Part shown: in pieces, positions 43,272-51,248 of the stretch | How positions within the stretch are numbered: the first letter of the stretch is position 1 | Layout: every line of letters starts with the position of its first letter | Source of the DNA: Gp6-AA40 sp036407095 | GTDB taxonomy: Bacteria > Acidobacteriota > Vicinamibacteria > Vicinamibacterales > UBA2999 | Reading direction: 5' to 3' | Length of the DNA: 64,000 bases | Assembly: GCA_036407095.1 (NCBI GenBank) | Contig: DASWZV010000039.1 | Span: forward strand, 62,001 to 126,000 | Notes under the pieces: model-generated | What the model was told of the DNA's origin: nothing | What the model saw: only the letters and a program-made list of their open reading frames with translations | Databases searched by the model: none | Position numbers and translations under genes: made by a program

Positions 43272-43277
43272 TAGAAT
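43272..43277 (+). promoter_or_regulatory. -10 element (TAGAAT) for the leaderless DUF1015 mRNA
   Basis: TAGAAT ends exactly six bases before the GTG start at 43284 and no Shine-Dalgarno intervenes. Confidence 0.5.
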
Positions 43278-43283
43278 CAGAGC

Positions 43284-44501
43284 GTGGCCGTCCTGGCGCC
43301 GTTTCGCGCTCTCCGTCCCGCTCCGTCTGTCGCATCACTGGTCGCGGCCGTTCCCTACGATGTCGTGACTACCGAGGAAGCACGGACGAAGGCTGAAGGA
43401 AACGCGCTCAGTTTTCTCCACGTCTCGCGCGCCGAGATCGATCTTCCGCCTGGCACCGATCCACACTCTGATCGGGTTTACGCCCAGGCCGTTGCGAACT
43501 ACGCCACGCTGAAACGTGCGGCGCCGATGCTCGAAGAGACCACTCGGAGCGTATACGTCTACCGGCTGCGTGCGAACGGTCACGAGCAGACGGGGATTGG
43601 TGCGTGCTACTCGATCGACGAGTACGAGCGTGATGTCATCAAGAAGCACGAGCGAACACGACAAGACAAGGAAGACGATCGTACGCGCCACTTACTGGAC
43701 CTTCGCGCGCAGACGGGGCCGGTGTTTCTCGTCTACCGCGGCGTCGCGTCGGTCGACGCAGTCGTTCGGCGCGTCTCGACGGGTGCGCCGCTATACGATT
43801 TCATCGCCGCCGACTCGGTGCAGCACACGCTCTGGCGCGTCGACGGGCGAGAGGCGCAAACGCTGGTCGACCTGTTTGGCAAGATCCCCGCGTTGTATAT
43901 CGCCGATGGTCATCATCGCGCCGCCAGCGCGGCGCGCGCGCGGCGCCAACTCCAGGGGTCGTCGGCAGCTGCCGGTGAATGGGACACATTTCTTGCGGTC
44001 GCGTTCCCCGATGCTCAAGTGCGCATCCTCCCTTACAACCGCGTGGTGCGGGATCTTGGCAGCCTGACAAGTGCCTCGCTGTTGCGCGCGCTTGCCGAAC
44101 GGTTCACCATCAGAGACGGCCCTCCCGTTCCCGAACGGCGAGGGGAGGCCGCGATGTTCGTGGATGGTCGCTGGCACACGATCGTGTTGCGCAAGCCCGG
44201 ACCAGAGCCTTCTCCGATGGATCGCCTCGACGTCAGCCGGCTGCAGGACGATGTGCTGACGCCGATCCTCGGTATCGGTGACGTCCGTTCGGACGCGCGG
44301 ATCGATTTCGTGGGAGGCGCGCGAGGAACTGCGGAGCTCGAGCGGCTCGTACGCTCGGGCGGCTCAGCAGTGGCATTCTCGATGTATCCCACCAGCGTGG
44401 ATGATTTGATGGCGATCGCCGATGCCGGCGGCATCATGCCGCCCAAGTCCACGTGGTTCGAGCCGAAGCTCAGAGACGGATTGTTGATTCACGAGATCTG
44501 A
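43284..44501 (+). CDS. DUF1015-family protein linked to serC
   Basis: The 405-residue protein matches DUF1015: LAPFRALRP at the N-terminus, VPYDVV, FLHVSRAEIDLPP, RTRHLLDLRAQTGPVFLVYR, the strongly conserved YIADGHHRAASA and MPPKSTWFEPKLRDGLLIHE at the C-terminus. The biochemical role is unknown. Genes of this family commonly sit next to serine-biosynthesis genes, as here (serC begins 60 bases downstream), so a regulatory or repair role in the phosphorylated serine pathway is a reasonable inference. It starts at GTG. Confidence 0.9.
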   Translation: MAVLAPFRALRPAPSVASLVAAVPYDVVTTEEARTKAEGNALSFLHVSRAEIDLPPGTDPHSDRVYAQAVANYATLKRAAPMLEETTRSVYVYRLRANGHEQTGIGACYSIDEYERDVIKKHERTRQDKEDDRTRHLLDLRAQTGPVFLVYRGVASVDAVVRRVSTGAPLYDFIAADSVQHTLWRVDGREAQTLVDLFGKIPALYIADGHHRAASAARARRQLQGSSAAAGEWDTFLAVAFPDAQVRILPYNRVVRDLGSLTSASLLRALAERFTIRDGPPVPERRGEAAMFVDGRWHTIVLRKPGPEPSPMDRLDVSRLQDDVLTPILGIGDVRSDARIDFVGGARGTAELERLVRSGGSAVAFSMYPTSVDDLMAIADAGGIMPPKSTWFEPKLRDGLLIHEI

Positions 44502-44560
44502 TCGGCGGCTCAACACAGCGCGAACCGCCAACGACCGCAGCTCCAGTAAAGAAGGACTTC

Positions 44561-45658
44561 ATGCCGACGACGTCAACACGTATCTTCAACTTCTCCGCGG
44601 GTCCGGCGGTGCTGCCGCTGCCAGTGCTCGAACAGGCGCAGCGGGAACTGGTGTCGCTGCCGGGGGTTGGCATGTCGGTGATGGAAATCAGTCACCGCTC
44701 GAAGACGTTCGAGGATCTGCTGGGCACCGCGACTGCCGATCTTCGGGAGCTGGCGTCCATCCCGACGCACTATCGCGTGTTGATGCTGCAGGGTGGCGCG
44801 AGTCTGCAGTTCTCGATGGTTCCGATGAATCTGCTCGGCACCGGGCAGACCGCTGATTACGTCGACACAGGAACGTGGGCCGGCAAAGCCATCAAGGAGG
44901 CGGTGCGCGTCGGCCGCGTCAACGTCACCGGCTCGACGAAGGCGGATGGCTACAACCGCATCCCATCGCTGCCTGAACTGTCGCTGACGCCTGGCGCTGC
45001 CTACGTGCACATCACCACGAACAACACGATCGAAGGGACCGAATGGCGCGCCCTTCCAACCGTTGCCGCGGATGTGCCGCTCGTCGCCGACGCTTCGTCC
45101 GACATCCTGAGCGCTCCGATCGACGTCGGTCGTTTCGGCCTTCTGTATGCGGGTGCCCAGAAGAACCTCGGGCCCTCCGGCGTCACGCTCGTCATCATCC
45201 GGGACGATCTGCTGCAGCGCTCGCAATCGAGCCTTTCCTCGATGCTGAACTACAAGGTGATGGCCGAGAACAACTCGCTGTACAACACGCCAAACACCTT
45301 CGGCATCTACGTTCTGGGACTGACGATGAAGTGGCTGAAGTCGCTCGGCGGGCTCACTGCGATCGCGCGCGTCAACGAGCGTAAAGCAGCCAAGCTCTAT
45401 GCCGAGATCGATCGCACCGGCTTCTATCGTGGCACCGCGCAGGCGTCGAGCCGTTCGCTCATGAACGTGACATTCCGGCTGCGCACCGAGGAGCTGGAAA
45501 AGATGTTCGACAAAGAGGCGACTGCGGCAGGTCTCGATGGTCTCAAGGGCCACCGATCCGTTGGCGGTATGCGTGCCTCGATCTACAACGCGTTTCCGGA
45601 GGAAGGCGTCGACGCGCTCGTGGATTTCATGCGCGAATTCGAGCGGAAACGGGGGTGA
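44561..45658 (+). CDS. serC: phosphoserine aminotransferase
   Basis: It converts 3-phosphohydroxypyruvate and glutamate to phosphoserine (serine synthesis) and also acts in pyridoxal-phosphate synthesis in some bacteria. The 365-residue protein has FNFSAGPAVLPLPVL, GMSVMEISHRSKTF, LMLQGGASLQFSMVPMN, TNNTIEGTEW, SSDILSAPIDV and the PLP-lysine segment LLYAGAQKNLGPSG. ATG 44561 is preceded by GAAGGA and begins at the conserved N-terminus. It ends three bases from the convergent pcnB-like gene. Confidence 0.96.
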   Translation: MPTTSTRIFNFSAGPAVLPLPVLEQAQRELVSLPGVGMSVMEISHRSKTFEDLLGTATADLRELASIPTHYRVLMLQGGASLQFSMVPMNLLGTGQTADYVDTGTWAGKAIKEAVRVGRVNVTGSTKADGYNRIPSLPELSLTPGAAYVHITTNNTIEGTEWRALPTVAADVPLVADASSDILSAPIDVGRFGLLYAGAQKNLGPSGVTLVIIRDDLLQRSQSSLSSMLNYKVMAENNSLYNTPNTFGIYVLGLTMKWLKSLGGLTAIARVNERKAAKLYAEIDRTGFYRGTAQASSRSLMNVTFRLRTEELEKMFDKEATAAGLDGLKGHRSVGGMRASIYNAFPEEGVDALVDFMREFERKRG

Positions 45659-45661
45659 GGA

Positions 45662-46993
45662 TCAATGCGTGGGCGATCGAAACGGTCCTCGCCGTCCTCG
45701 TCGCCGCCGCCTCCGCCGCGGACGTTCGGCGGCCTCCTTGGCATCCCCTTCATAGGCCCCGGCCGCTTCGATGAACCCGCGCCAGTGTTCGACCGCATCA
45801 GGGGCCTGGCCGTGAATGTCCAGCCATGTCAACGCTTCACGGAACGGCCCTCGGTGCATGAGCGCGCGCCGCGCGCGCGGTGACAGCGACGTATCCATCA
45901 ACCGGCGTTGCAGCCCCAGAATCTGACGAAGCCGCTCCACATCACGGCGAGCCAACGGCAGTATGCCCATCGAAAGGCGCGGCTCCTTTTTGCCGTTGCC
46001 CTCGGAGGCTGGCGGCGTGAGCGTCTGCAGCGAGTGGCCGAGCGGGACGATCAGCGATCCCATGAGAACGGCATTGGTCAGCGTATCGGGGATGGTCTCG
46101 AACCTCCGGCGATAGGCGTCGAGCGCGGCAAGCGACTGCCACAGCTTCGGCTTCGCATTTGCCTGAAGCTGGTGGGCGACCGGCTCGAGCAGACCGCGTT
46201 CGGCCAGCATCTGGAACGCGCGTTCAGACGCGCCCGAGCGCAGGAGCTTGTAGAACTCTTCGATCAGACGCGCCGGGGCGCTGCGGGCGATCTCTCCCCG
46301 CGTGTCGACGATGGCCTCGTCAATCGGCGGATCGATTCGAAAATCGAGGCGCGCCGCCATCGCCACCGCGCGCAGCATGCGAACCGGATCTTCGCGAAAG
46401 CGTTCGCGCGGCTCGCCGATGCAGCGGATCAACCCATTACGCAGATCGGCCAGACCGCCCGTGTAATCGATGATCGAGAAGGTCCCGATGTCATAGAACA
46501 GGGCGTTGATCGTGAAGTCGCGCCGGAACGCATCCTCTTCGGGCGTGCCGAACGTGTTGTCCCGGTGCACGAAATGATCGTGCGCGCTGTCGTCGACGGA
46601 GGCGGCGGGGTCGCGCGGGACGGCGTCCGGCGATGTCGGCGGCTCGGCCGGTTGGATGTCGGCGACGACCTCGGCCTCATCAGCACCGAGCGGACGACGG
46701 AACGTGGCGACTTCAATCGTCTTCATTCCGAAGCGGACATGGGCCAGCCGGAAGCGTCGGCCGATGATCCAGCAGTTCCGGAACAGCTTCTTGACCTGGT
46801 ATGGATGGGCGGACGTGCCGACGTCGAAGTCCTTCGGCTTGCGGCCAAGCAGCAGATCGCGGACGCTGCCGCCTACGAGATAGGCGATGTAGTTGCTGTG
46901 ATGGAGCCGGTACAGGACCTTCAGCGCGTCGGGGTCGATATGTTTGCGCGAGATCGAATGCGCCTCCCGCGCCAGGACGACCGGGTCACCCAT
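45662..46993 (-). CDS. PcnB-type poly(A) polymerase / tRNA nucleotidyltransferase
   Basis: The 443-residue class II nucleotidyltransferase has AYLVGGSVRDLLLGRKPKDFD (catalytic DxD in KDFDVG), CWIIGRRFRLAHV, EEDAFRRDFTINALFYD, YTGGLADL and IGEPRERFREDPVRMLRA. IIGRRFRL and the long insert (about 100-145) favour the PcnB poly(A)-polymerase branch over CCA-adding enzymes. The C-terminus ends in an Arg cluster, as in PcnB, likely for RNA contact. ATG 46993 has TACAAT nine bases upstream. It is divergent from the exported repeat protein at 47043. Confidence 0.9.
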   Translation of the reverse strand: MGDPVVLAREAHSISRKHIDPDALKVLYRLHHSNYIAYLVGGSVRDLLLGRKPKDFDVGTSAHPYQVKKLFRNCWIIGRRFRLAHVRFGMKTIEVATFRRPLGADEAEVVADIQPAEPPTSPDAVPRDPAASVDDSAHDHFVHRDNTFGTPEEDAFRRDFTINALFYDIGTFSIIDYTGGLADLRNGLIRCIGEPRERFREDPVRMLRAVAMAARLDFRIDPPIDEAIVDTRGEIARSAPARLIEEFYKLLRSGASERAFQMLAERGLLEPVAHQLQANAKPKLWQSLAALDAYRRRFETIPDTLTNAVLMGSLIVPLGHSLQTLTPPASEGNGKKEPRLSMGILPLARRDVERLRQILGLQRRLMDTSLSPRARRALMHRGPFREALTWLDIHGQAPDAVEHWRGFIEAAGAYEGDAKEAAERPRRRRRRRGRRGPFRSPTH

Positions 46994-47002
46994 CGGCCTC
47001 AA

Positions 47003-47036
47003 ATTGTAGGTCGACCCCGCTGCGATGCGCTACGAT
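47003..47036. promoter_or_regulatory. paired divergent -10 elements (TACAAT minus, TACGAT plus)
   Basis: TACAAT (47008-47003, minus) ends nine bases before the pcnB-like ATG at 46993. TACGAT (47031-47036, plus) ends six bases before the ATG at 47043. Both genes would give leaderless mRNAs from a 49-base spacer. Confidence 0.5.
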
Positions 47037-47042
47037 GCGCGG

Positions 47043-47855
47043 ATGAGGACGGGATGCATCACAGTGCTGACGTTGCTCCTTGCCTGCGCCGCGAGTGGTG
47101 TCGCGCAGGCGGCCGAGCCGCCGGCGCTCGTCAAGGCGCGCGCGTTGTACAACGAAGGGGATTACGAAGGGGCGATCGATGCGGCTGCCGTCTCGCGACG
47201 TCAGACGGGCTGGGCCGATGCGTCCGCGCTCGTCATCGGACGCTCGCATCTCGAGCGCTACCGGCAGCGGGCCGATCCGAAGGACCTGACGGCGGCGCGC
47301 GAAGCGCTCATGACCGTCCGGCTGGCGACCCTGGCGCCGCGCGATCAGGTCGATCTCATCATCGGGCTCGGTCTGTCCCTGTATCATGGCGAAATCTTCG
47401 GTGCGGCCGCCAACCTGTTCGATACTGCGTTGACACGCAGTGCGCTCATCCCGGCGCGCGATCGGATGATGCTGCTCGACTGGTGGGCGACTGCGCTCGA
47501 TCGTGAGGCGCAGACGCGGCCTGCCGATCGGCGCCGCGTGCTGTTCGAGCGCATCACCGTACGGATGCAGGAAGAGCAGCGCCAGGATCCGGGCAGTGCG
47601 GTCGCCAACTACTGGCTCGCCGTCGCCGCACGCGGTGCTGGTGATCTCGAGGGGGCCTGGGATGCCGCCATCGCCGGGTGGGTCGCCTCGACGCTCTCAC
47701 CCGAGACCACCGAGAGACTGAGAGAGGATCTCGAGCGCCTGGTGCAGCAGGCGCTCATCCCGGAGCGATCACGCGCGATGGCGCCGCGTGACGCTCAAGA
47801 AGCGATGGCGTCGCTGCGGGCGCAATGGGAGCTCGTCAAGCAGCAGTGGAAGTAG
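47043..47855 (+). CDS. exported helical-repeat (TPR-like) protein
   Basis: The 270-residue protein has a signal peptide (ITVLTLLLACAASGVAQA; the Cys at residue 14 could make it a lipoprotein). Alpha-helical repeats of TPR style follow, for example ALVKARALYNEGDYEGAIDA near the N-terminus and a similar unit mid-protein. No catalytic motif is visible. Such proteins usually act as scaffolds in the periplasm; the partner is unknown. It converges on the next gene with a four-base gap. Confidence 0.75.
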   Translation: MRTGCITVLTLLLACAASGVAQAAEPPALVKARALYNEGDYEGAIDAAAVSRRQTGWADASALVIGRSHLERYRQRADPKDLTAAREALMTVRLATLAPRDQVDLIIGLGLSLYHGEIFGAAANLFDTALTRSALIPARDRMMLLDWWATALDREAQTRPADRRRVLFERITVRMQEEQRQDPGSAVANYWLAVAARGAGDLEGAWDAAIAGWVASTLSPETTERLREDLERLVQQALIPERSRAMAPRDAQEAMASLRAQWELVKQQWK

Positions 47856-47859
47856 CGCG

Positions 47860-48492
47860 TCACCCGATCTTACGTACACTGAAACTGAATGAGTGGACGG
47901 CTTCCCCTGTCGTCGACGCGGGGATGACCGGCACCTTGCCGAACTCGTCAGCCGAAAACGCGTTCGGATACAAGCGCAGGTTGTACTCCGCTTCGACCCT
48001 CCAGCTTTTTCCAACCGGAAACATGACCCCGATCGGCCGCACTTTGAGCGCGACGTTCGTGAAGGAGTCGAATCCTGACCCGAACAGAAGGTTGTAAGAC
48101 ACGCCCAGCACGCCGTGGTAGACGGAAAAGCGATTCTCGCGCGGCGATCGCCAGCTCTCGATTTCCAGCATCGGATCGAATGCCAGCATTCCGATCTTGA
48201 AGAATTGGTAATCCTGTCCTTCTGCATTTTTTCCAGTCGAGAAGTACGGTCCGCCTTCGAGCGTCAGGCGAAACTTGCTCTGCCCGCCAGGCCCGGCGAT
48301 CTTCATTCCCGGAGGTTCGTTGCAGCGTTCGAAGGTGCCGTCCACAGCGACCCGGCACTGGAACAGGATTCCGACCATTTGGGGGCCGCTCATCCCAATA
48401 ATCACCTCGATGAGGCCGGCACTCCCCGGTCGTGGAAACGCAAGCAGCGCCACGACGAGGCATATGGCCATCCGCAGTCCATGCAGTTTCAT
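47860..48492 (-). CDS. exported hypothetical protein, possible outer-membrane beta-barrel
   Basis: The 210-residue protein has a signal peptide (MAICLVVALLAFPRPGSA) followed by alternating hydrophobic/polar beta strands with aromatic girdles (VYHGVLGVSYNLLFGSGF, WRVEAEYNLRLYP). It ends near VHSFSFSVRK, a pattern fitting small outer-membrane barrels. I recognise no named family. GGAGG lies five bases before ATG 48492. It follows the kinase gene by 19 bases on the same strand, so it is probably in the ECF-kinase operon and may be a target or partner (inference). Confidence 0.7.
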   Translation of the reverse strand: MKLHGLRMAICLVVALLAFPRPGSAGLIEVIIGMSGPQMVGILFQCRVAVDGTFERCNEPPGMKIAGPGGQSKFRLTLEGGPYFSTGKNAEGQDYQFFKIGMLAFDPMLEIESWRSPRENRFSVYHGVLGVSYNLLFGSGFDSFTNVALKVRPIGVMFPVGKSWRVEAEYNLRLYPNAFSADEFGKVPVIPASTTGEAVHSFSFSVRKIG

Positions 48493-48511
48493 CTGAGCCT
48501 CCAGGCGGCTG

Positions 48512-50476
48512 CTATCGGCGCCGCTGGCCGTCGAACAGGAGACGTGCTTCACCGGTCTGGTGGAGATCTTTGGCGTCTTTCCGCACCCGGGTGTGTGGTC
48601 GCCCTGGTTCATCCGGGGAGTACACGAGCAGGTCATCGTTCGTAGTACCAATAACGAGACCGCTTCGACCATCGAACGTCACGACCGGGTACAGTTCCCA
48701 GTTAATCCCACGGGGGGCCGTCGACGTGGCGACGAGCAGAAATGCGACGGCTACGGCGCCCCATCTCCACACGCGCACCGTCGGCGGCGAGGCGGCGCGT
48801 TGCTCGAGACGCGGAAAAAGGCGCCATGCCGCCAGTGCCATCAGCATGCTCAGATACGTCGAGACCAAGAAGTGACGAGTGTGGAGTTCGATACCGGCAG
48901 TTCCGAGGATTGAGAGGTCCATCGACGTCGACGGGTCGGCTTCGAGCGCGAACAACGCGTCGAAGAGACTGGCAAAGATGAAGAAGTTGACAACAATCCA
49001 CGACCCAGCGCCCGCAAGGACGACCGCGGCCGCTGTGGCCGCCGGATCCCACGAATCTGCGAGAGCAACGAACCGGTTCCACATGGTGGGAATGAGCTTG
49101 ACCGGCAACAGTCGCAGCGCCGAGATCACCCCAATCGCGGCGGCGCCAATCAACCAATAAAAGACAATCGGGAATACCCCATGACTGCCAAGCACGAATG
49201 CGTCCACCAGACCCCGCGAGAACTCTGAATCGACATGAAGGATGCGATCGAAGAACCGGGCAGTAATAAACCCAAGCGCGCCCGTCAATGCCACGAGTCC
49301 GACGACGAATGTGGCGCCGCGCCCGACGTATTGTCGTGTGGTGAGACGATCCGGCCGCACGTCTCGTGAGGGCCGGGGCAGAGGACTGCTCGGCTCGCCT
49401 GAGAGCTTGTCCTCCATCTCGCCGGCCGAGACAAACCGTTGCGCCGGATCGGGATGAACGGCCCGTTCCACGATCTCGATGAACGACCGTGGAAGATCCG
49501 ATCGCTCGTCTCGCAGGCGTCGCCTCAAGCCCTGGTCGTGCGCGTCGAGGATTGCCGACGGTGAGGCGGCTTCCACTGGATAGCGGCCCGATACGAGGTG
49601 ATAGAGCAGAACGCCGACGGCGTAGATATCGCTCTGCACGCTCGCGTCGCCGCCGCGCAGCAGTTCCGGGGCGAGATACAGCGGGGTTCCATGCTGGCGT
49701 CCGCCGAGGGAGGTATCGTTGACGAGCTCCCCGGCGCCGAAATCCATCAGGATGATGCGGCCGCCGTCCGAGGCGCGCATGACGTTCTGCGCTTTCACGT
49801 CTCGATGAATCAGCTTTGCCTGATGAACCGCCGAGAGCGCCTTGCAGACTTCTTGGCCGACGTAGACGGCCTCACCCGGACTGAGACGACCTTTGGCCAC
49901 ACGCGCCGCGAGCGTGTCGCCGTCGATGAAGTCCATCCAGAAGCCGACGCGTCCGTCGTGACGGTCGGCGCCGTGAACGGTGACGACATTCGAGTGCCGA
50001 ACGCGGGCGAGCTTCCGAGCCTCGTGCAGAATCAGCGATGGTGAGACGCGATCTTCGATTTCGCGTTTGAGCAGCTTGAGCGCGACCGGATGGTCGAGCC
50101 AGGTGTCGTGCGCCTGGAACACCTCGCCAAACGCACCCTCACCAATCTTGCGGACGAGGAGGAGGTGTCCCCACACGTTTTCCCGCGTCGCCGGCGTTCC
50201 CTCAGCCGGTGATCGCGGTACGCCAATCGGGCGGTCGGCAGGCCAGCCGCCGATCGGCGTCGTGGCCCGATCGGTGACGATGTCATCCTCGGCCAGCGTG
50301 ACATCGTCGATGTGCGATCGATGGACTTCGGCGACTTCCGCGATCAGGCGCAACTGGCGAATACGTGCACGCGTCGCCTCGTTGGTCGCGGCTCTCTCGA
50401 GCTCGTCCCAGTCGACGGACCCGCCGTCGGCGATCAACTCGAGCAGTTGGCCGAGATCGTCGGAGTGCCCTGACAT
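48512..50476 (-). CDS. membrane Ser/Thr protein kinase
   Basis: The 654-residue protein has a short N-terminal helical segment (residues 1-100; DWDELERAATNEATRARIRQ) and a Hanks-type kinase domain (about 105-365). Motifs are IGEGAFGEVF, catalytic Lys in VALKLL, HRDVKAQN, DFGAGE as the Mg loop and PLYLAPE. A C-terminal part follows with about five transmembrane helices (about 390-590) and a short tail with VVTFDGRSGLVIGTTNDDLL. No extracellular PASTA domain is present. An ECF sigma factor gene lies 46 bases upstream on the same strand, an arrangement associated with kinase-controlled ECF factors. Confidence 0.93.
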   Translation of the reverse strand: MSGHSDDLGQLLELIADGGSVDWDELERAATNEATRARIRQLRLIAEVAEVHRSHIDDVTLAEDDIVTDRATTPIGGWPADRPIGVPRSPAEGTPATRENVWGHLLLVRKIGEGAFGEVFQAHDTWLDHPVALKLLKREIEDRVSPSLILHEARKLARVRHSNVVTVHGADRHDGRVGFWMDFIDGDTLAARVAKGRLSPGEAVYVGQEVCKALSAVHQAKLIHRDVKAQNVMRASDGGRIILMDFGAGELVNDTSLGGRQHGTPLYLAPELLRGGDASVQSDIYAVGVLLYHLVSGRYPVEAASPSAILDAHDQGLRRRLRDERSDLPRSFIEIVERAVHPDPAQRFVSAGEMEDKLSGEPSSPLPRPSRDVRPDRLTTRQYVGRGATFVVGLVALTGALGFITARFFDRILHVDSEFSRGLVDAFVLGSHGVFPIVFYWLIGAAAIGVISALRLLPVKLIPTMWNRFVALADSWDPAATAAAVVLAGAGSWIVVNFFIFASLFDALFALEADPSTSMDLSILGTAGIELHTRHFLVSTYLSMLMALAAWRLFPRLEQRAASPPTVRVWRWGAVAVAFLLVATSTAPRGINWELYPVVTFDGRSGLVIGTTNDDLLVYSPDEPGRPHTRVRKDAKDLHQTGEARLLFDGQRRR

Positions 50477-50522
50477 TCACCCGAGCTCCACAAGCGCGGG
50501 TGTAACAATACTACGCCCCCCG

Positions 50523-51131
50523 TTAACTACGGTCGGCCATTGCCTCGAGCAGGTTCTTGATCGCCCGGACGACAGTCATCCGTGCCGCGTCGGCACTCGG
50601 TTTCGACAGCGCCAGCGCGATCTCTTCGTAGCTCTGTTGCAGTTCGAGCCGCGCGATGATCGCCTCGCGATCGATCGGACGGAGGCGGTTCAAGGCCGCC
50701 TCGTAATGGGCCACGCCTTCCCGCCCGATCGCCTGTTCGAGCGGAGACGGGCTGTCGTCCTGTTGTTCATCGGACAGGGGCTGAGGGGTAGGACGCGCTT
50801 TGACCTTCCTGATTTCGTCCTTGATGTGATTGTCGATCGCTTGACGGAGATAGGCTTGAAGTGCCCCCGGATGGCGAACTTCAAACGTCTGGAGATGGGG
50901 CAGGGCCCTGAGTACCGCGTTCTGCACGAGATCCTGGGTCTCGGCGAGGCCGCGCGCCCACTGCGGCAAGCGTCCTCTGGCCCATCGCCTCAACGGCGGC
51001 AGCGATCGTTCGACGAGTTGATTGATGGCCTCTTGATCGCCCCCTTTGAACCGCTCGAGGAGGTCAACGGTGCTGGTCATTCCGACGGGTCGTTCCGGGT
51101 CTTTTTGCACAGAATTGGTTGCCTGGCGCAT
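50523..51131 (-). CDS. ECF-type RNA polymerase sigma factor
   Basis: The 202-residue sigma-70-family protein has region 2 (RWARGRLPQWARGLAETQDL, VQNAVLRALPHLQ) and region 4 (LRPIDREAIIARLELQQSYE, AARMTVVRAIKNL). The region 2.2 motif usually read as DAED is ETQD here, with Thr and Gln replacing two positions, which may weaken core binding until modified. No anti-sigma gene is near; a membrane Ser/Thr kinase follows after 46 bases. GGAG upstream supports ATG 51131; ATG 51080 is a possible shorter start. Confidence 0.88.
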   Translation of the reverse strand: MRQATNSVQKDPERPVGMTSTVDLLERFKGGDQEAINQLVERSLPPLRRWARGRLPQWARGLAETQDLVQNAVLRALPHLQTFEVRHPGALQAYLRQAIDNHIKDEIRKVKARPTPQPLSDEQQDDSPSPLEQAIGREGVAHYEAALNRLRPIDREAIIARLELQQSYEEIALALSKPSADAARMTVVRAIKNLLEAMADRS

Positions 51132-51248
51132 GGTAACTCCAGTTCCCGGCGCCGACAACCTTGCCGCGGCGCGCATGCCCCGGAACCCCCTCCGATCTAG
51201 TCAACGGGAGCGCTCGGAAAACCGAACAGCGGCGAGGCACGGGTGTGC

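Noticed and set aside
45908..47506. 532-codon plus-strand frame
   Set aside because: It is antisense to the PcnB-type gene and out of frame with the exported repeat protein.
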